Shown here one piece after another: positions 19,890 to 31,787 of a DNA stretch of 64,000 nucleotides; the first letter of the stretch is position 1, and every line of letters begins with the position of its first letter. Under the pieces are notes generated by a model, which did no database searches, was not told where the DNA came from, and saw only the letters and a program-made list of their open reading frames with translations. The position numbers and the translations under genes are program-made. Source of the DNA: Limnomonas spitsbergensis (lineage: Eukaryota > Chlorophyta > Chlorophyceae > Chlamydomonadales); assembly GCA_037349105.1 (NCBI GenBank), contig JAYJMM010000112.1:5540501-5604500 (forward strand), in the 5' to 3' direction.

Positions 19890-19965
19890 TTAACAAACGG
19901 CGCGGATGTGGCTTCTGCCTAGGCTGCGCTGTATCCTTAACTCCCACGGGGCATGGCTTTTTTAG
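19890..19965 (+). repeat. Dispersed repeat D, copy 1
   Basis: GGCGCGGATGTGGCT, then GGCTGCGCTGTATCCTTAAC and CCCACGGGGC. Related blocks are at 41,857-41,949 (GGCGCGGATGTGGCT, GCTGCGTTGTTTCCTTAACC) and 46,042-46,100. It may be the 3' end of a retroelement family. Confidence 0.55.
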
Positions 19966-20498
19966 CGATCCATGGTTGCGTAAACCAGCTTGTTACCCAG
20001 TTTGACCATGCGGTCCCTCAATTACTACGGCCCCCCCCCCCAAAAAGTACGGTCATCCGTTTTCACTCCCGAACTGTTTACTGTACCGCAACGGTGATAC
20101 TTGCAATACCATAATTTGTGAAATCTCCGTATCCACCATTTTCTTATAAGTCCGTCCATATTGTGTGTACTGTGCCGTATCGTGTGACTGTATCGTATCT
20201 CCGAACCAGGTATTTTGGAATTAGGTCTCCAAGATTGTATGCCTTCAACCTGCCCCTCACAGGCCTCCAATGCCCCAAACCCTAAAACTTCAACCCTGAA
20301 ACCAGTCAGAAACACCCCCTTTCGCACTGCTGCTACCGGTACTTTATTTATTTATTATTATTCTCACTGCCGATAATTTATTTCTTATTTATTTAGTACC
20401 GGTATTACGCCAGTCCCTGTGGCAAGACTTTGGTCTCCGGAACGTTCCAAGTTTGAAACGTTTGCAAGTTACTGGAGACAGCCGCGTTTCCCGCCAAA

Positions 20499-20768
20499 AT
20501 GGGCGCACGAGAAAGAGCAATCTGGCGGGCCCATACAAAATTGGAGGGCTCGTTGCGTAGCCTGTGCGAGACGTATGACCCAGGGGTATGGTTTCAGGCA
20601 CTGTTTCGGCTTCTAAGAGACGGGACCATTCGATGCCAAAATAGGCGTATAAGAAAGCGCCCTTTTAGGATGCCTTTTTTTAGTGATGAGCCATACCAGT
20701 TGTTTGGCCGGAGCGCGAAGCTCGATCCTCTGGAGGCAGGGCCATCCGGGGCAGGGCAGGGTGCCTGA
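20499..20768 (+). CDS. Small basic protein, unrecognised
   Basis: An ATG in good context (GCCAAAATGGG) opens 89 codons. The first 70 are rich in Arg and aromatic residues, for example GARERAIWRAHTKLEG and RRIRKRPFRMPFFSDEP. They look more protein-like than neighbouring frames, with Trp, Cys and charged residues well spread. No domain is recognised and no intron is evident. It could be a real small gene, a first exon, or part of an old element. Confidence 0.25.
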   Translation: MGARERAIWRAHTKLEGSLRSLCETYDPGVWFQALFRLLRDGTIRCQNRRIRKRPFRMPFFSDEPYQLFGRSAKLDPLEAGPSGAGQGA

Positions 20769-20969
20769 CTGCTGACAATTAGGAGCCCCACCAGCCACAC
20801 ATTTCCTGTATGCCAGGGAAATAAAATACCGGTTACCGGCCAAGAGGGTCTGCTTCGGAGGGGTTCGGACCTGGAGGCTTCACGGGGCTCTAACAAAAGG
20901 AATCGATCCATGCCTGACTTGTCCGAGTACCAGTAAACGCGGTGGACTTCGCTCAAAATATAATTAATG

Positions 20970-22570
20970 ATCGGGGCGCGCAGACCTGGATGCGCTCTAA
21001 TATGAACTCAAAAATTTCCGCTGTTTGGAGTGTCAGTGGCATATTTTTTTCGTACCTGATTTGTCATTACCGTACCTGATGTGCGGCATTAGCGGCATAC
21101 AATTAAATGATCAGCAAAATTGTCACCGCTGCGAGGCCATTTTAAAACTGTTTTTTGGCTGTGCAACGAACATGTAAGTTAATTTTTAGGGTTTAGGGTT
21201 TAGGGGGTGCAATGACCCTATCCCGTTTTACAGTACTTTTGTTTGCTAGTTGTGATGCTGATGATCCTAACGTCGGTGCGTGGTGGGTCGTTCGTTTGGG
21301 GGAGGGGGGCTGGCTGACACACGTGTCGGAAGCCCACCCCCCGAAACTGCAAACCTGTCAAACATCCGTCAGGCGACCCGCGTGCCAAAGTCCGGCTGGA
21401 ACAAGCAAGGCCCATACAACGAATGCTGGCATACAAAACGTTTGATTGCATCTTATTCTCACCGCTCCGTGGATGTCCAGTCCTAGGTAGTTGCATCCCA
21501 GTTTCTGACGGTGGGCCAGCAGGAGCAAAAAGCGGCCACTCCCACACCCCTGAGCCAAGCGGGTCCAAGGCAGGGGACAGAGAAAGGAGGGGGGCGGTGA
21601 GAGGGAGAGACGGCTTCTTTTTGACTGTTTAAACATAGTTTTACTGTCTAATCATTTTTTACCGTCTAACACACATTGTTTACTGTCTCACACACATTGT
21701 CAGCAAATTCATGCAAAATCTTAGCTCCGAAGGGTTATCTTCCTATATACAGGTGTGGGTGGGTAGGTGGGTGGGTGGGTGAGCTAGTCGTATGTGTGCG
21801 GCTAGGCTTGCTGCGCCAGGCCCACCCAACCCAAGCCTGTTATGAAGATGACTTGTAGGTGAAGCACTCTTCAATAAAAAGTGCTGTCTGGTGACCCCCA
21901 TCAGCCCGGCTTCCTCTTCTGAAGGCTCCCTTTCGACTGTGTAATAACATGTCTCTATGATTCCAGTCAGCAGTTCCGACAGCAGGCTCGTCCAGTGTTT
22001 GTTCCAAATCAGGCTTTCCCCGGTCGCTGAAGGGAGTGGCCTTGTGGCTGAAAATAAACATTGTCACTGCTCCCCCCTCCCCTGCCCCCTCCCCTTGGCC
22101 CCCCTCCTAGCCACCCCCCCTACCCCTGCCCCCCCTCCCCCTCACCACGTCTACCACTAGAGGCTGGTCAGGGTTGGCGTATACTGCGCCCCAGTCTTCA
22201 ACGGGGGAGGCGGGCACCTGCGGGACAGCGCAACACAGATCCTGAAACTACATCCGGGGAAGAGACAGATCCACAGATCCACATACAGCACACACCAGTT
22301 CTTGATTCATTGTGTGCGTCAGGCCACCTTCTAGGTGTCGCTGAGCGGCCACCACCGGGCCGACCATTATCGAACCTTGACCGGGCTATGGCCGGTGGAC
22401 CAAGCAGACACAAATGAAAAACACGTCCGCAGGGACGTGAGAAATTCCCATGGCGCGAGGGTTCAGGGAACAGTGCGGCATGCATCGAGGCCGTGTTGTT
22501 ACCATCATAACAAGATACATGTTGTGGAGGCTACATTTAAATGGTTCTCCTCAGCAATGCGCAGTAGATT
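20970..22570. other. No supported gene; simple sequence
   Basis: AGGGTTTAGGGTTTAGGG at about 21,187 is a short telomere-like (TTTAGGG) stretch. A GGGT run lies at about 21,755-21,785 and a C-rich tract at 22,068-22,145. No coding region can be supported. Confidence 0.45.
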
Positions 22571-22579
22571 ACAATTGTG

Positions 22580-23175
22580 GTAACCCCGGTTTAGAAGAGT
22601 GGTGCACCCCCGGTTTAGAAGAGTGATGCACCCCTGTTAACAGAGTGATAAACCTGGTTTAAAAGAATGATGCACCCCGGTTTAAAAGAGTGGTGTATCC
22701 CCGGTTTAAAAGAGTGGTGTATCCCCGGTTTAAAAGAGTGGTGTATCCCCGGTTTAAACGAGTGGTGCACCCCGGTTTAAACGAGTAGTTCATCCCCGGT
22801 TTAAAAGAGTGGTGCACCCCGGTTTATAAGAGCGGTTCATCCCCGGTTTAAAAGAGTGAGGCATCCCCGGTTTAAAAGAGTGGTGCACCCCGGTCTACAC
22901 AAGCGGTGCACCCCGGCTTAAAAGAGTGATTAACCCCGGTTTATAAGAGTGGTGCATCCCCAATTTAAAAGAGTGGTGCATCCCCGGATTAAAAGAGTGG
23001 TGCACCCCTGGCTCTAAAGAGTGGTGCACCCAGTTCAAAAGAGTGGCGCACCTGGTTTGAAAGAGTGGCACCCCCAGGTTTCAAAGAGAGGTGTTCCCAG
23101 TTTCAATGGGTGATATCTTCAATTTAAAATAGTGGCATCCCCGGTTTCAAAGCGTGGTGCCCCCGGTTTAAGAGG
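22580..23175. repeat. About 23-bp degenerate tandem repeat
   Basis: About 25 units of CCCCGGTTTAAAAGAGTGGT followed by GYA or GCA. The period wobbles between 21 and 24 bp, and divergence increases towards the right end (GGTTTCAAAGAG forms). Non-coding. Confidence 0.9.
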
Positions 23176-23569
23176 ACAGCCTATGTTATCTGCACATGGA
23201 GCTCTGGCTTGCTCCCCTGATTAATGTTTATAAACAGCCACCCCTCACCCGAAAAAATGCTTGTTTCATTATCCCTCAGACACCACCCAAGCCCCCCAAC
23301 AAACGTAAGTATGCGGGAGGGCAATCTTTTCAAATGTACGGCCTATTATAAACACCTGGAACTCTGGCTTGCCGAGGTTGGCGTAATTGCGACTCCGGAT
23401 ATGCCCCACCTCCACCTGGGCACAGCAACAGATCTCATATTCAAGCAGCTTCCATAAAGCATCAAAACAAAATCGTGAGTTGATAGTATATTGCATCATT
23501 AGCCCGCACCATGCACAGACTCCAGGGAAATTTTACACCACAGAGCAACCTTTGTCTCACAGCTCACAT

Positions 23570-23727
23570 GACCTGACCAGCAGGCCCTACAGGTGGCAGG
23601 CCCTGACCAACAGGCCCTACAGGTGACAAGCCCTGGCCAACAGGCACTGCAGCTGACAGGCTCTGACCAACAGGCACTACAGCTGACAGACCCTGTCCAG
23701 CAGGCCCTACAGCTGACAGGCCCTGCA
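23570..23727. repeat. 30-bp minisatellite, five units
   Basis: CTGACCAACAGGCCCTACAG then CTGACAGGCC, repeated every 30 bp. Very similar text occurs once at about 19,455-19,535 (GCCCTACAGCTAACTGACC, CAGCCAGCAGGCCCTTACC), 4 kb away. Confidence 0.85.
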
Positions 23728-23729
23728 GT

Positions 23730-26700
23730 GATGCAATCTCTTTGTCTGAAGTTTGTTTCTTGTAGGCTGTCCTGGTAATTATTTCAGGTTTGCGCAGCAT
23801 GGCTCATGTATCAAGGTGATAAGATAGATGCGCTGACGCGATGCCGACTTCGAATTTGCCCATATGGACTGAGCCTTCCCGGGGACCGAAGCAAGAAAGT
23901 CCATGGTCACTACTGGATGAGTGCTGGCATCATCCAGTATTCCAGTACCCTCTGAAAGAAGTACATATGCCTCAGTGTGCACCAGTCCAAATGTGGTGAG
24001 CTGCTTTGCAGCCACCCCTGGGATGATGGGGATCAAACATGACCAAACACGGGTCGGCTTGCAGCATGGGGACACAAGCAGCGCCATGCCGCAATGCACG
24101 ATTTACTGCACTAGGTATTTGTGGCTGCAGACGGCGATGTAGCTTCATCGTAGCAGGGATAGTGTCCTATTATAAACAAAGTCACTCCACCTTTCCTTGC
24201 AGGGCTTGTCCTCCTCCCCCCCAGCCCCCCGCCACACCTCTTGTAGGCCTAGCTGGTGGAAGGGGCTTCCCGGCGCATCCACGAGCCCCAGGCGGAGCCA
24301 TGTTTCATGTGCCATCATCTTGCTGGGTGTGGTGGAGACAGCTGCATGAGAAGGGGGAGAGGCGCCGCATGGCGTGGCGACCGGACTAGCGCTGCGGCTG
24401 CTGAGTGTGCGCCTGTTGCTGCTACTATTGCTGCCGCTGTGTTGTAGGTCGAGATTTGGATTTCGGCGCGAGGTGTCATTCCAGGGCTCGATGTGGTTGG
24501 AGGGAAAAGCGCTGTATCCGACCTGTGACCTGTGACGACGGAGCAGTCGGACTTGGTCTCGGACAAGGGTCGGGGCGGCGTAGCGTCCAGACTGGCACAC
24601 AAGATGCTGCAATGTGCACTGCGGCAAGGTCGGCATAATTGGATCTCCTCTTTCTCGCGAATCCGGCGGTAGCACTGTTTCAAGTCTGATTGATGTGACT
24701 GGCTCCCCGATTGCCCAAGCGGGATTGGCTGAAGAGCCGCTGGCTCAACTTCAGCTTGAACCACCTATTTTATTATTATAATTTATCCTGAATTGTTCAC
24801 CGAGGAGGATAGGATGCATCGAGAGCTTCGACTGCTGTACCGAATTCAAACTGACGAGCCCAGATCAGAAAGGTCACTCCCATCCGCAGGTCACAAACCA
24901 CAAGGGGGGCAGGGTTACGAGAGCGTTTGCGAAACGGCCTCGTACGGTTTAAGCAGAACTTCCCAAAGTATGTTGCATGCCAATTATGCATGCAACATGC
25001 ATGGTGCACCATACACCCTGAGCTCAGGGTCCCCGACTCTTGTTGGCCAATTCAGGCCCACAGCATTTGGCATGTAATTCCAGCTCGCATGCACAGCGTT
25101 CAGCCAACAAAAACAACATCCCACCCTCATGCGCAACATCTGACATGCATTTGCAGCTTCAGCCCGAATCTGTGTTGCGGACCAAGGCATGTACATTAGT
25201 ACATAACCCATAGCGTAGTAAGATCGGTAAGAGGGCCTATGGACATAAAGGGTTCAGGGTTCACAGGGTCACGTTTTTGAAGGGCTTCAGGATTTGGTTG
25301 AGGGGATGAGGTTAAGGGGAATGTCACACCCAACGAGGCTTCAGACTTTCAGGTACAGATTTTATTCGAGTTCAGTTTGTTTTGTAGAGTTTAAAGATCT
25401 AGGGCCCCCATGCAAGGAGCACACCAGGAAGCGAAAGTAATAAATAACAAAACGCCCTATGGGGGGCTGAGATGTCAGGAAACATCGCATGCCATAACCC
25501 TCGTGAAAAAATACAGCGAAATAAATGACGGGCCTGAACCAGAAGAGCGAGATCGGAATCAGCACATGTTGTTCCCTCGCCTTCAGATTCATGCCCCTGG
25601 AGGACGTAGGCTACTTCTCTTAATTTGCACTGGGATTGCGATGCTCCTATTGCCCCAACACCATACGGGCATGCCCGAAGACTCCATGGTCATGCCATCC
25701 AGCACCCTATGGGCATGCCCCCAACATCCTGCGGACACAACCCCCTGCACGGCTTAGATTCCTCGTACTCCTCACCCTTCGTGGACCTGGCCAGCACGCC
25801 CGGCTGCCAAGGACCCTGGCAATAGTCCAGTCAGGCTATGGTGCGTATCGGCAGTGAACTAGTGAAGCACTACTGAGCACCTGACCTAAGCAACGGTGCA
25901 TGAGGCACCAGGCCCTGTCAGTCAAATTCCAGGAATGCAGTTAAAGTGTGGCTGACATGTAGCTGAAGTGTGACTGGACTGAGGCTGAAGTGAAGTTGAA
26001 GTGCGGTAACATAAACAATTGTCACCCACCATTGCTTCGGCCGAGTAGAGAGTCATCTCAGAAAATATCAAGATGTCCCAGCATGCTACCGCGCCACCAT
26101 TGTCCGCGGCGGATGACATAAGGAGCTGGAGCAGTCAGAGAAGGCCCTAGGTGGTTGGGGTGGCTTGATGGTCATGGCGGTTGGGTACTTGCAGCTTACA
26201 GATGGGGCAGGTTTCTGAGGGTTCGTTTTATACATTCAAATCTGAGAGTGGACAAATATCCATCTGGACATGATGCATACTTCGGGATCCTAGACCAGGG
26301 CCAGACTAGCAGGATGTCTGGGGGTGAAAAGATTCCAAAGGCTGAACTCAACCCGGGCGCCGCCCGCGAGAGCTCGCCCCTGAATATCAGGAGTTTGAGG
26401 CAGAGGGGGTCCGAGGTTCCAATCTGTGAGCACATCAGATGGATCTGGACTGAAAGCAGCCTTTGGGATCAGAGACACTGAAAGACACCAGGCACCGCCT
26501 ACAGATAGGTCGGTAGCGACAGCAACGGCAGCGCCCAAGCAGATGGCGATACCCTCACTGCCTACGGCGCCTCGTCGGCCGCTCCGCCAGCAAGTCTGTT
26601 TGCGGCAACATCAGTGCATGTTGCATGCCCACCATGAGTGTCAGGCCGCATTGCTGCCGTGTCATCTCTGCTGGAGTGCCCAGTAGTCCAGGCTGCTCAC

Positions 26701-27750
26701 CCACCCATTGAGGCTGTCGGACACTTCTGGGTGGAGTGGCAGAAAGATCCAGCCAGACCCTGCTCACACATTCAGGGTTAAGACTTAAAGGGTTGAAGGT
26801 ACGGGAAAAGGTTTAAAGGTTAAGCGAAATGGTTTAGGGCAGAAGGGCAGGGTTTAGGAGTGTCTCAGGGGAACTTCGGGATTAAGTACGGGTGTGGCAT
26901 GCCTTGCTGCCTGGGCCACCAGCGTTGGGCCAGTCAAACTTTTGTCCACATCAGCCCATTGGTAGCCGCCCAAGAGCATGCCAAGGATGTTCTGATATCT
27001 TAAACATAAGTAGAAAGCCAATTGAGCAGACCAACTAAGCTCCATGACTTTTCAGAGGCAGTCGGTCCGCTCCGTTACCCGCCTGCCGTATGTCTTAGGG
27101 TAGCCATATCGTACAAAAAGAAGCAAGCTTCACGAATGAAGCTTCCTTGCCCATGGCTATTGTGTCGCAAGTTACTGTGCAACGGTAAACCCTAAATTGG
27201 ACAAATCTAGTCAGGTGATTCTAGCGTGTGCCCTTCCCGTTTCTGCTTGCCAAATCTCAGGTGACCACCAGGGCCATAAGCACACGCGGGCTGTTTTACT
27301 GTGTTCAAGTTTTCACGAGTACCGTAGGCAGCCAGCCTCATACTTTTTAATACCAAAATGATATAACCGTGAGCCCTAAACCAGGGAGAGGCATTGCTGT
27401 ATCTTGCATCCAGCACATGCCAGGGAGGGACGGTGTTGCATGCAGGGAGTGGTTAAGGGGGGACGTGTTGCATGCTACCTAACGTGCGGGGGGCATGCAG
27501 AACGCATAGCATGCCAGGGGAGAGCGGCCTAGCTCTTGCGCTCCTTTGGGGGCTCGTTACATGGCACATCGTGTTATCTCACCTCGGTATTTGCCGTGCT
27601 GATCCATCGCCATGGTGGCGATCGCTCTCGTAGCCCATGCAGTACTTCCAGCTCTCGTGAACCAGCGTCGCCCTACGCCCTGCAATGGATTCCGAGCCTG
27701 GGGCTGATCAGACCTAAAGTGATATTTTCAGTGTAGCGAATCTTTGTAAC
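23730..27750. other. Long stretch without a supported gene
   Basis: Several stretches are open for 60-170 codons on either strand, but none has a recognisable motif, splice pair or homologue elsewhere in the window. The minus-strand stretches 23,779-24,099 and 24,145-24,675 are the most protein-like and could be old gene or LINE fragments. TTTAGGG-like and GGGTTTAAGG-like short repeats occur near 25,240-25,330 and 26,780-26,860. Confidence 0.35.
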
Positions 27751-27754
27751 TACC

Positions 27755-28130
27755 TGAGGGCGCGATCTGTGATGTAAGACAGACGTAAGGAAAGCGCTAC
27801 AAAAGCGTGGATTTCAGGATGTACGGCGCGGCCTTGCAAGGATGGCTAGCTATGGGTCATGACCCGGGTCTGGGGGCAGTAGAAGTCCTCCTACTTCGAC
27901 GGGTACCTACGAACGAACTACCTTCAGACGTCAGGTCCTTCGTGCATTGGCACAATTTGCCCATTTTGGTGAAGCCCATCATCTTCACCTCGAAACCACC
28001 ATGAACGTCATAAGGAGCATGATGTGCCTTCAGCGCCGATCTAGAACCACGGAGATCTGGAATCCAGCCACTTCGTCGATGACATATAGATACCTTGCAG
28101 CAGCAGCCAAGGTGGGACATGCCAGAGCCC
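27755..28130 (+). repeat. Diverged direct repeat, copy 1
   Basis: It matches 28,425-28,770 along its length: GAGGGCGCGATCTGTGATG, ATCTTCACCTC, CATGAACGTCATAAGGAGCA and GAGATCTGGAAT at the same spacing, about 75 percent identical by eye. No open frame is conserved between the copies, so it is probably a non-coding element or an old tandem duplication. Confidence 0.8.
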
Positions 28131-28285
28131 AGCCATGTCCAGTGTCCATGCTAATGCCCAGGCCCAGCAAGCCCAGGCCCATGCCCAGGCTCAGGCTCAG
28201 GCCCAAGCTTAGGCATAGGCTCAGGCCCGGGCTCAGGCTCGCGCTGGCCCCCACGCCCACGCTCATGCTCATGCTTATGCCAGTG
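28130..28285. repeat. Degenerate GCCCAGGCTCAG repeat
   Basis: 6- and 12-bp units (GCCCAGGCTCAGGCTCAGGC) drift into CCCACGCTCATGCTCATGC. The right part is open on the minus strand as Pro/Glu/Gly repeats, but the flanks give no gene context. Confidence 0.8.
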
Positions 28286-28424
28286 CTGATGTAGCATGGG
28301 CATGAGCTTGAGCATGGTCAGAGATAGGGCCGCAACGATTATTGCCTTAAGGGGCTTTGTGGCATGGCGTGTCCAGTAGCTTTGCACTATCTTGTTCCAG
28401 CTTTGTCCCACTTTTACTGTCTGA

Positions 28425-28770
28425 GGGCGCGATCTGTGATGCAAGACAGACAAAAGGAAGGCCGTGCACAAATGTGTATTTAAGGAGGTGCGGTGCGGCA
28501 TGGATGTGTCGGAGGACAGTAAAAGTCCTCCCACTTTAACGGGAACAACGAACGAACTTCCTTCACACTTCTGGGCCTTCGTGCAGTGCAACACTTTGGT
28601 GGAGCCCACTATCTTCACCTCAGGACTGCCATGAACGTCATAAGGAGCATAATGTGCCTTTAACGCCGCTCTACAACAATCGAGATCTGGAATTGAGCCA
28701 CGTTTTGGTGGCGTTTAGATGCCTTGCAACAGCAGTCAAGGTGGGGAATGCAAGAGCCCATGTCTGTGCC
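28425..28770 (+). repeat. Diverged direct repeat, copy 2
   Basis: Counterpart of 27,755-28,130, with the same order of conserved blocks. The 156-bp GCCCAGG tract and about 140 bp of unique DNA separate the two copies. Confidence 0.8.
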
Positions 28771-28774
28771 CAAC

Positions 28775-29980
28775 TGCTCATAGTGCATGCCATGTTTTGT
28801 TTGCGCTTGTCTACTTCTCAGTGTGTTGCATTTTGTTATTTTGTGGTGACTTATGAAGGTGTGGTGTTGGAATGTTTTTAGAATGGTATTTAGAGGTGTG
28901 AAGTGCTTGAGGAATGCACATGTGGGCATCTGCTATTTATCAATGATCTTCACATTCAAGCCTGGGTCATCGCGGCCGCGCAAGCTTTTGTTGGGTGTGT
29001 GCCTCTATTACGTCATGTTCGCGTTTTCTCGTTTGGCAACAAGGGCCACAAAGGCACTTCGGATGAACAAGCGGGCCGCCCAGAGGCAATTATAGGTAAA
29101 GAAGCTGTATGCGTGGATGACTTGCACATGTTAAGCGAAGGGAGGAGACTAGGGGGAAGAATTAAATATAAGTTTAAAGGAAAAACATATGGGAGGAACA
29201 TATGATGATAAAAAGTGGAAGATATTAAATAAGGAAGAACATCAGAGGAGGAAAAAAACATGAAGGGCGGATTTCAAGGAGGAGGGAAATAAAAAGGAGG
29301 AAAGAAGAATGGAAGAAAGGATGAAGGAAAGGAAAACGCGGAATAAAGAAAGGGGAATGCAAGGATAAATTGACTACAAAAAAATGAAGAAATTACAAAG
29401 GAAGAACATAAAAGAGTAATTGACAACTGTTTTCTGAAAGTGTGACTAAGCTACATGGCGGGTAAATGTCAGTTGCACGACAATTAGATGCCAGCTACAC
29501 TCCAGCCTCTGACTGGAGGCCCCATGTGCGGCCATTCCTAACGCTTGGGTCGCTGACAGTAAGCCGGTCCAAGTTCCGAGCCCATCTAGTCACAAGGGCC
29601 CGCGGGGCGGGCCTTGCCAAAAGTGCCATCAAAGCAGTCAGCCAGTCCGACGAGGCGCTTTGTTCCGGGGGCCCCACACCATTACACGGGGTTCCAACGA
29701 GGCGCCTTGTACCAGGGGCTACTATACCATTGCACAGTTAACAGTATTTTGAGGAGATATGCAATGTCAGGGATTCAGGATGTAAGAGACGGTTGCAAAA
29801 CATGTCTGTAATGTGTGTAACTGTGTACACGCACCAGTCATCCGTGTTCGTTTTGTAGTTGTACCCGGGACTCTTGGCAGAGGGGCGGCTGTCTGGAGTC
29901 TTTGACGTTTGCGATGGTGAAAATGGGGGGTCTTACCTGTCTCTAATCTCTATGCCCCTCTAGATGACAGGCTCACAATT
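28775..29980. other. No supported gene
   Basis: Contains a purine-rich AAGGAGGAA tract (29,200-29,420) and a 48-bp imperfect duplication at about 29,650-29,735 (GACGAGGCGCTTTGT / AACGAGGCGCCTTGT). Confidence 0.4.
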
Positions 29981-29984
29981 ATAT

Positions 29985-30535
29985 GACTCTGTCAATGACA
30001 TAACGCCTCTGGGCCTTGCAAAAAAAGGCTCGGCCGCGTGGGCGCCCAACTGTCCTGTTGGAAGGGGAAAAACTGAAGGGAAGAGGGAAAGGAGGAGAAG
30101 AACACAAAGGAGAGAGAAATACCCCCCCAGAAGGAAAAGGCAGCCTAAGTATCCTTGCCCCTGTCAAGCCTATTCCCCAAGAAGGTAAAGAAAAGCAACA
30201 AAACTAGGCCTCAATAAAGCGTACGACGTCCTCAACGGAAGTCAGAGCTTCCCATCCAAGCCTGCCCGGTACATCTGTCAAAAGTCTGTGGCGCCCTCCG
30301 GGGGGCGCCCTCTCTTTCTAAGCCTCTCCTTCACGCTAGGGCATTGGAAGCAGACATGCAGCGCATCCTCCACATGCTCGCCATCTCCCCTTGCCCAACA
30401 CCGCTGGCAGCACCGTCTGTCATGCTGCTGACCGTTGCGCCGTCCTCGAGTGTCAGCCGTGCTGATAAATATATAACTGACAAAAAAACACAGCGGATGG
30501 TAGCAGATATCAGACGAGGTAGCTAGGGGCACACC
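29985..30535 (-). mobile_element. 5'-truncated LINE remnant, minus strand
   Basis: Read on the minus strand, the element enters at about 30,535 and reads DTRGRRNGQQHD, then CCQRCWARGDGEHVEDALHV, then CFQCPSV. This is an intact C-x2-C...H-x4-C knuckle and the best preserved copy of this motif in the window. A pyrimidine tract (30,165-30,060) and the 3' signature (GGGCGCCCACGCGGCCGAG, GGCCCAGAGGCGTTATGTCA) end it at about 29,985. The family is the same as at 4.5, 5.5 and 13.7 kb. Confidence 0.75.
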
Positions 30536-30539
30536 ATGA

Positions 30540-30920
30540 TACCGTTGAGAGAGCAGAGCTCGTTTTTTTGTATCAGCTACGCTCCAGCCTCCAGCCAGAA
30601 TAGGCAGCTAGGGGCATACTCATTCATGTCTATTATTGCCCTCTGGATTTTTTACACATTCATTCTCTCTCGGTTCACACCAGGGTTCACACTGCCTGGC
30701 CGGTGTGAAAAAACTAGAAAAAACGCTTTTGGAGATATGCAAAGTTGATGCTTGAACAACAAGCCCTAAACCTACGAGCAGGGTAAGGGGCCTGTCAAGC
30801 GCCATAGAGTGGATGACGCTCCCGAGGAGGAGGAGGAGGCTGCTGGTATATCTGTTTTTTGTTCGTTGCTGATAACATGAGGCACCAGGAGGAATAAGAT
30901 GTTTTCCGCATGAAATTGAA
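30540..30920. other. No supported gene
   Basis: Flank between the LINE remnant and the candidate gene at 30,924. No motif or repeat is recognised. Confidence 0.35.
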
Positions 30921-30923
30921 TCA

Positions 30924-31478
30924 TTGGCAGATTCTCTGTTTTTTGATAACCTGGTTCAGAATATGCGTGCTGCTGCATGTGTAGGAGCCATGCCGACGGC
31001 TAGTGGATCTGGTAGCCATGGTTACAAAGGCATATGTTGTGACAACAGTGACATGGCCAAGGGCTGGGAGGCTTACCTCAACAGCAGCGAGGGCAACCCT
31101 AGCAACATCCGCTTTGCCTGGTATGGCAATCGGCACGCAGCAGCCCCGGGTTACAACATGTTTGCGACGATCTACAACAAACTCGTGGCAGATCTGAATG
31201 AGCTGACGCCCGAGGCACTGCAAGCTGCCGAGGAGGAGGAGGAGGGGGTTTGGGCAGCTGTGCGCCGGATGCGGCATGACCGATGGATGCATCTGAATAG
31301 CCTGGAGGTGCAGCGGCTGAGACAGCAGCTTGCTGACTTCAAGGATGCGGCTGCTCTTGCCGGTCCTGTGGCGCATGCAGCTGCAGTGATCTCAGATGCT
31401 GCTGCGTGTGGTGTCAGCCATCAGCTCGGGTGCAATCGCTGCAGGGGGCATGCTACTGAAGGTGCTGGATTGTGCTAG
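30924..31478 (+). CDS. Unrecognised protein, N-terminal part
   Basis: An ATG opens 184 codons with balanced composition: YKGICCDNSDMAKGWEAY, GNPSNIRFAWYGNRHAAAPG, an acidic run of Glu (near residue 100) and RRMRHDRWMHLN. The middle is probably helical (NSLEVQRLRQQLADFKDAAA). Protein-like character fades at about residue 165, where the overlapping frame starting 31,396 takes over with good composition. The two were probably one reading frame broken by an indel, or are joined by an intron. I recognise no family. The downstream neighbour is the 0.9-kb repeat R at 31,788. Confidence 0.4.
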   Translation: MADSLFFDNLVQNMRAAACVGAMPTASGSGSHGYKGICCDNSDMAKGWEAYLNSSEGNPSNIRFAWYGNRHAAAPGYNMFATIYNKLVADLNELTPEALQAAEEEEEGVWAAVRRMRHDRWMHLNSLEVQRLRQQLADFKDAAALAGPVAHAAAVISDAAACGVSHQLGCNRCRGHATEGAGLC

Positions 31479-31740
31479 CAGCAGCTGCCTCAAAGCGCAG
31501 AAATGCGCTGGTGTCAAGCGGCGGCTCGAGGCTGAGCGCAAGCTGCCGGGCAAGGACTACAACCGCGTGTACCCTCGGGCCTCCAACGCTCCAAACACCA
31601 TCGCATGGAGCATAGCTGGGGTGTGTGCAGCCAACCAGCAGAAACGCAGGCTCATCATAAGCCATGCAGAGACAGCCGCAGCTAGGGCGAAGAAGGCGAC
31701 AATGAGGGAGATCTTCAAGATGAAGAGCGGCAGCAGCTAG
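31396..31740 (+). CDS. Unrecognised protein, C-terminal part in a shifted frame
   Basis: It overlaps the previous frame by 83 bases. It reads SAISSGAIAAGGMLLKVL, CAGVKRRLEAERKLPG, PNTIAWSIAGVCAANQQKRR and a basic tail KKATMREIFKMKSGSS before TAG. The continuity of protein-like text across the overlap suggests a single ancestral protein of about 260 residues with a strongly basic C-terminus. No domain is recognised. Confidence 0.35.
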   Translation: MLLRVVSAISSGAIAAGGMLLKVLDCASSSCLKAQKCAGVKRRLEAERKLPGKDYNRVYPRASNAPNTIAWSIAGVCAANQQKRRLIISHAETAAARAKKATMREIFKMKSGSS

Positions 31741-31787
31741 GCAGATTAGAAGAATTAATGGGGCCCTCTTGTGTGACTCATACATGC

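Noticed and set aside
21187..21208. Telomere-like TTTAGGG run
   Set aside because: Only about three units inside ordinary DNA; too short to mark a chromosome end or fusion.
23779..24675. Minus-strand frames of 106-176 codons
   Set aside because: Somewhat protein-like, but no motif, splice signals or homologue in the window; not strong enough to call genes.
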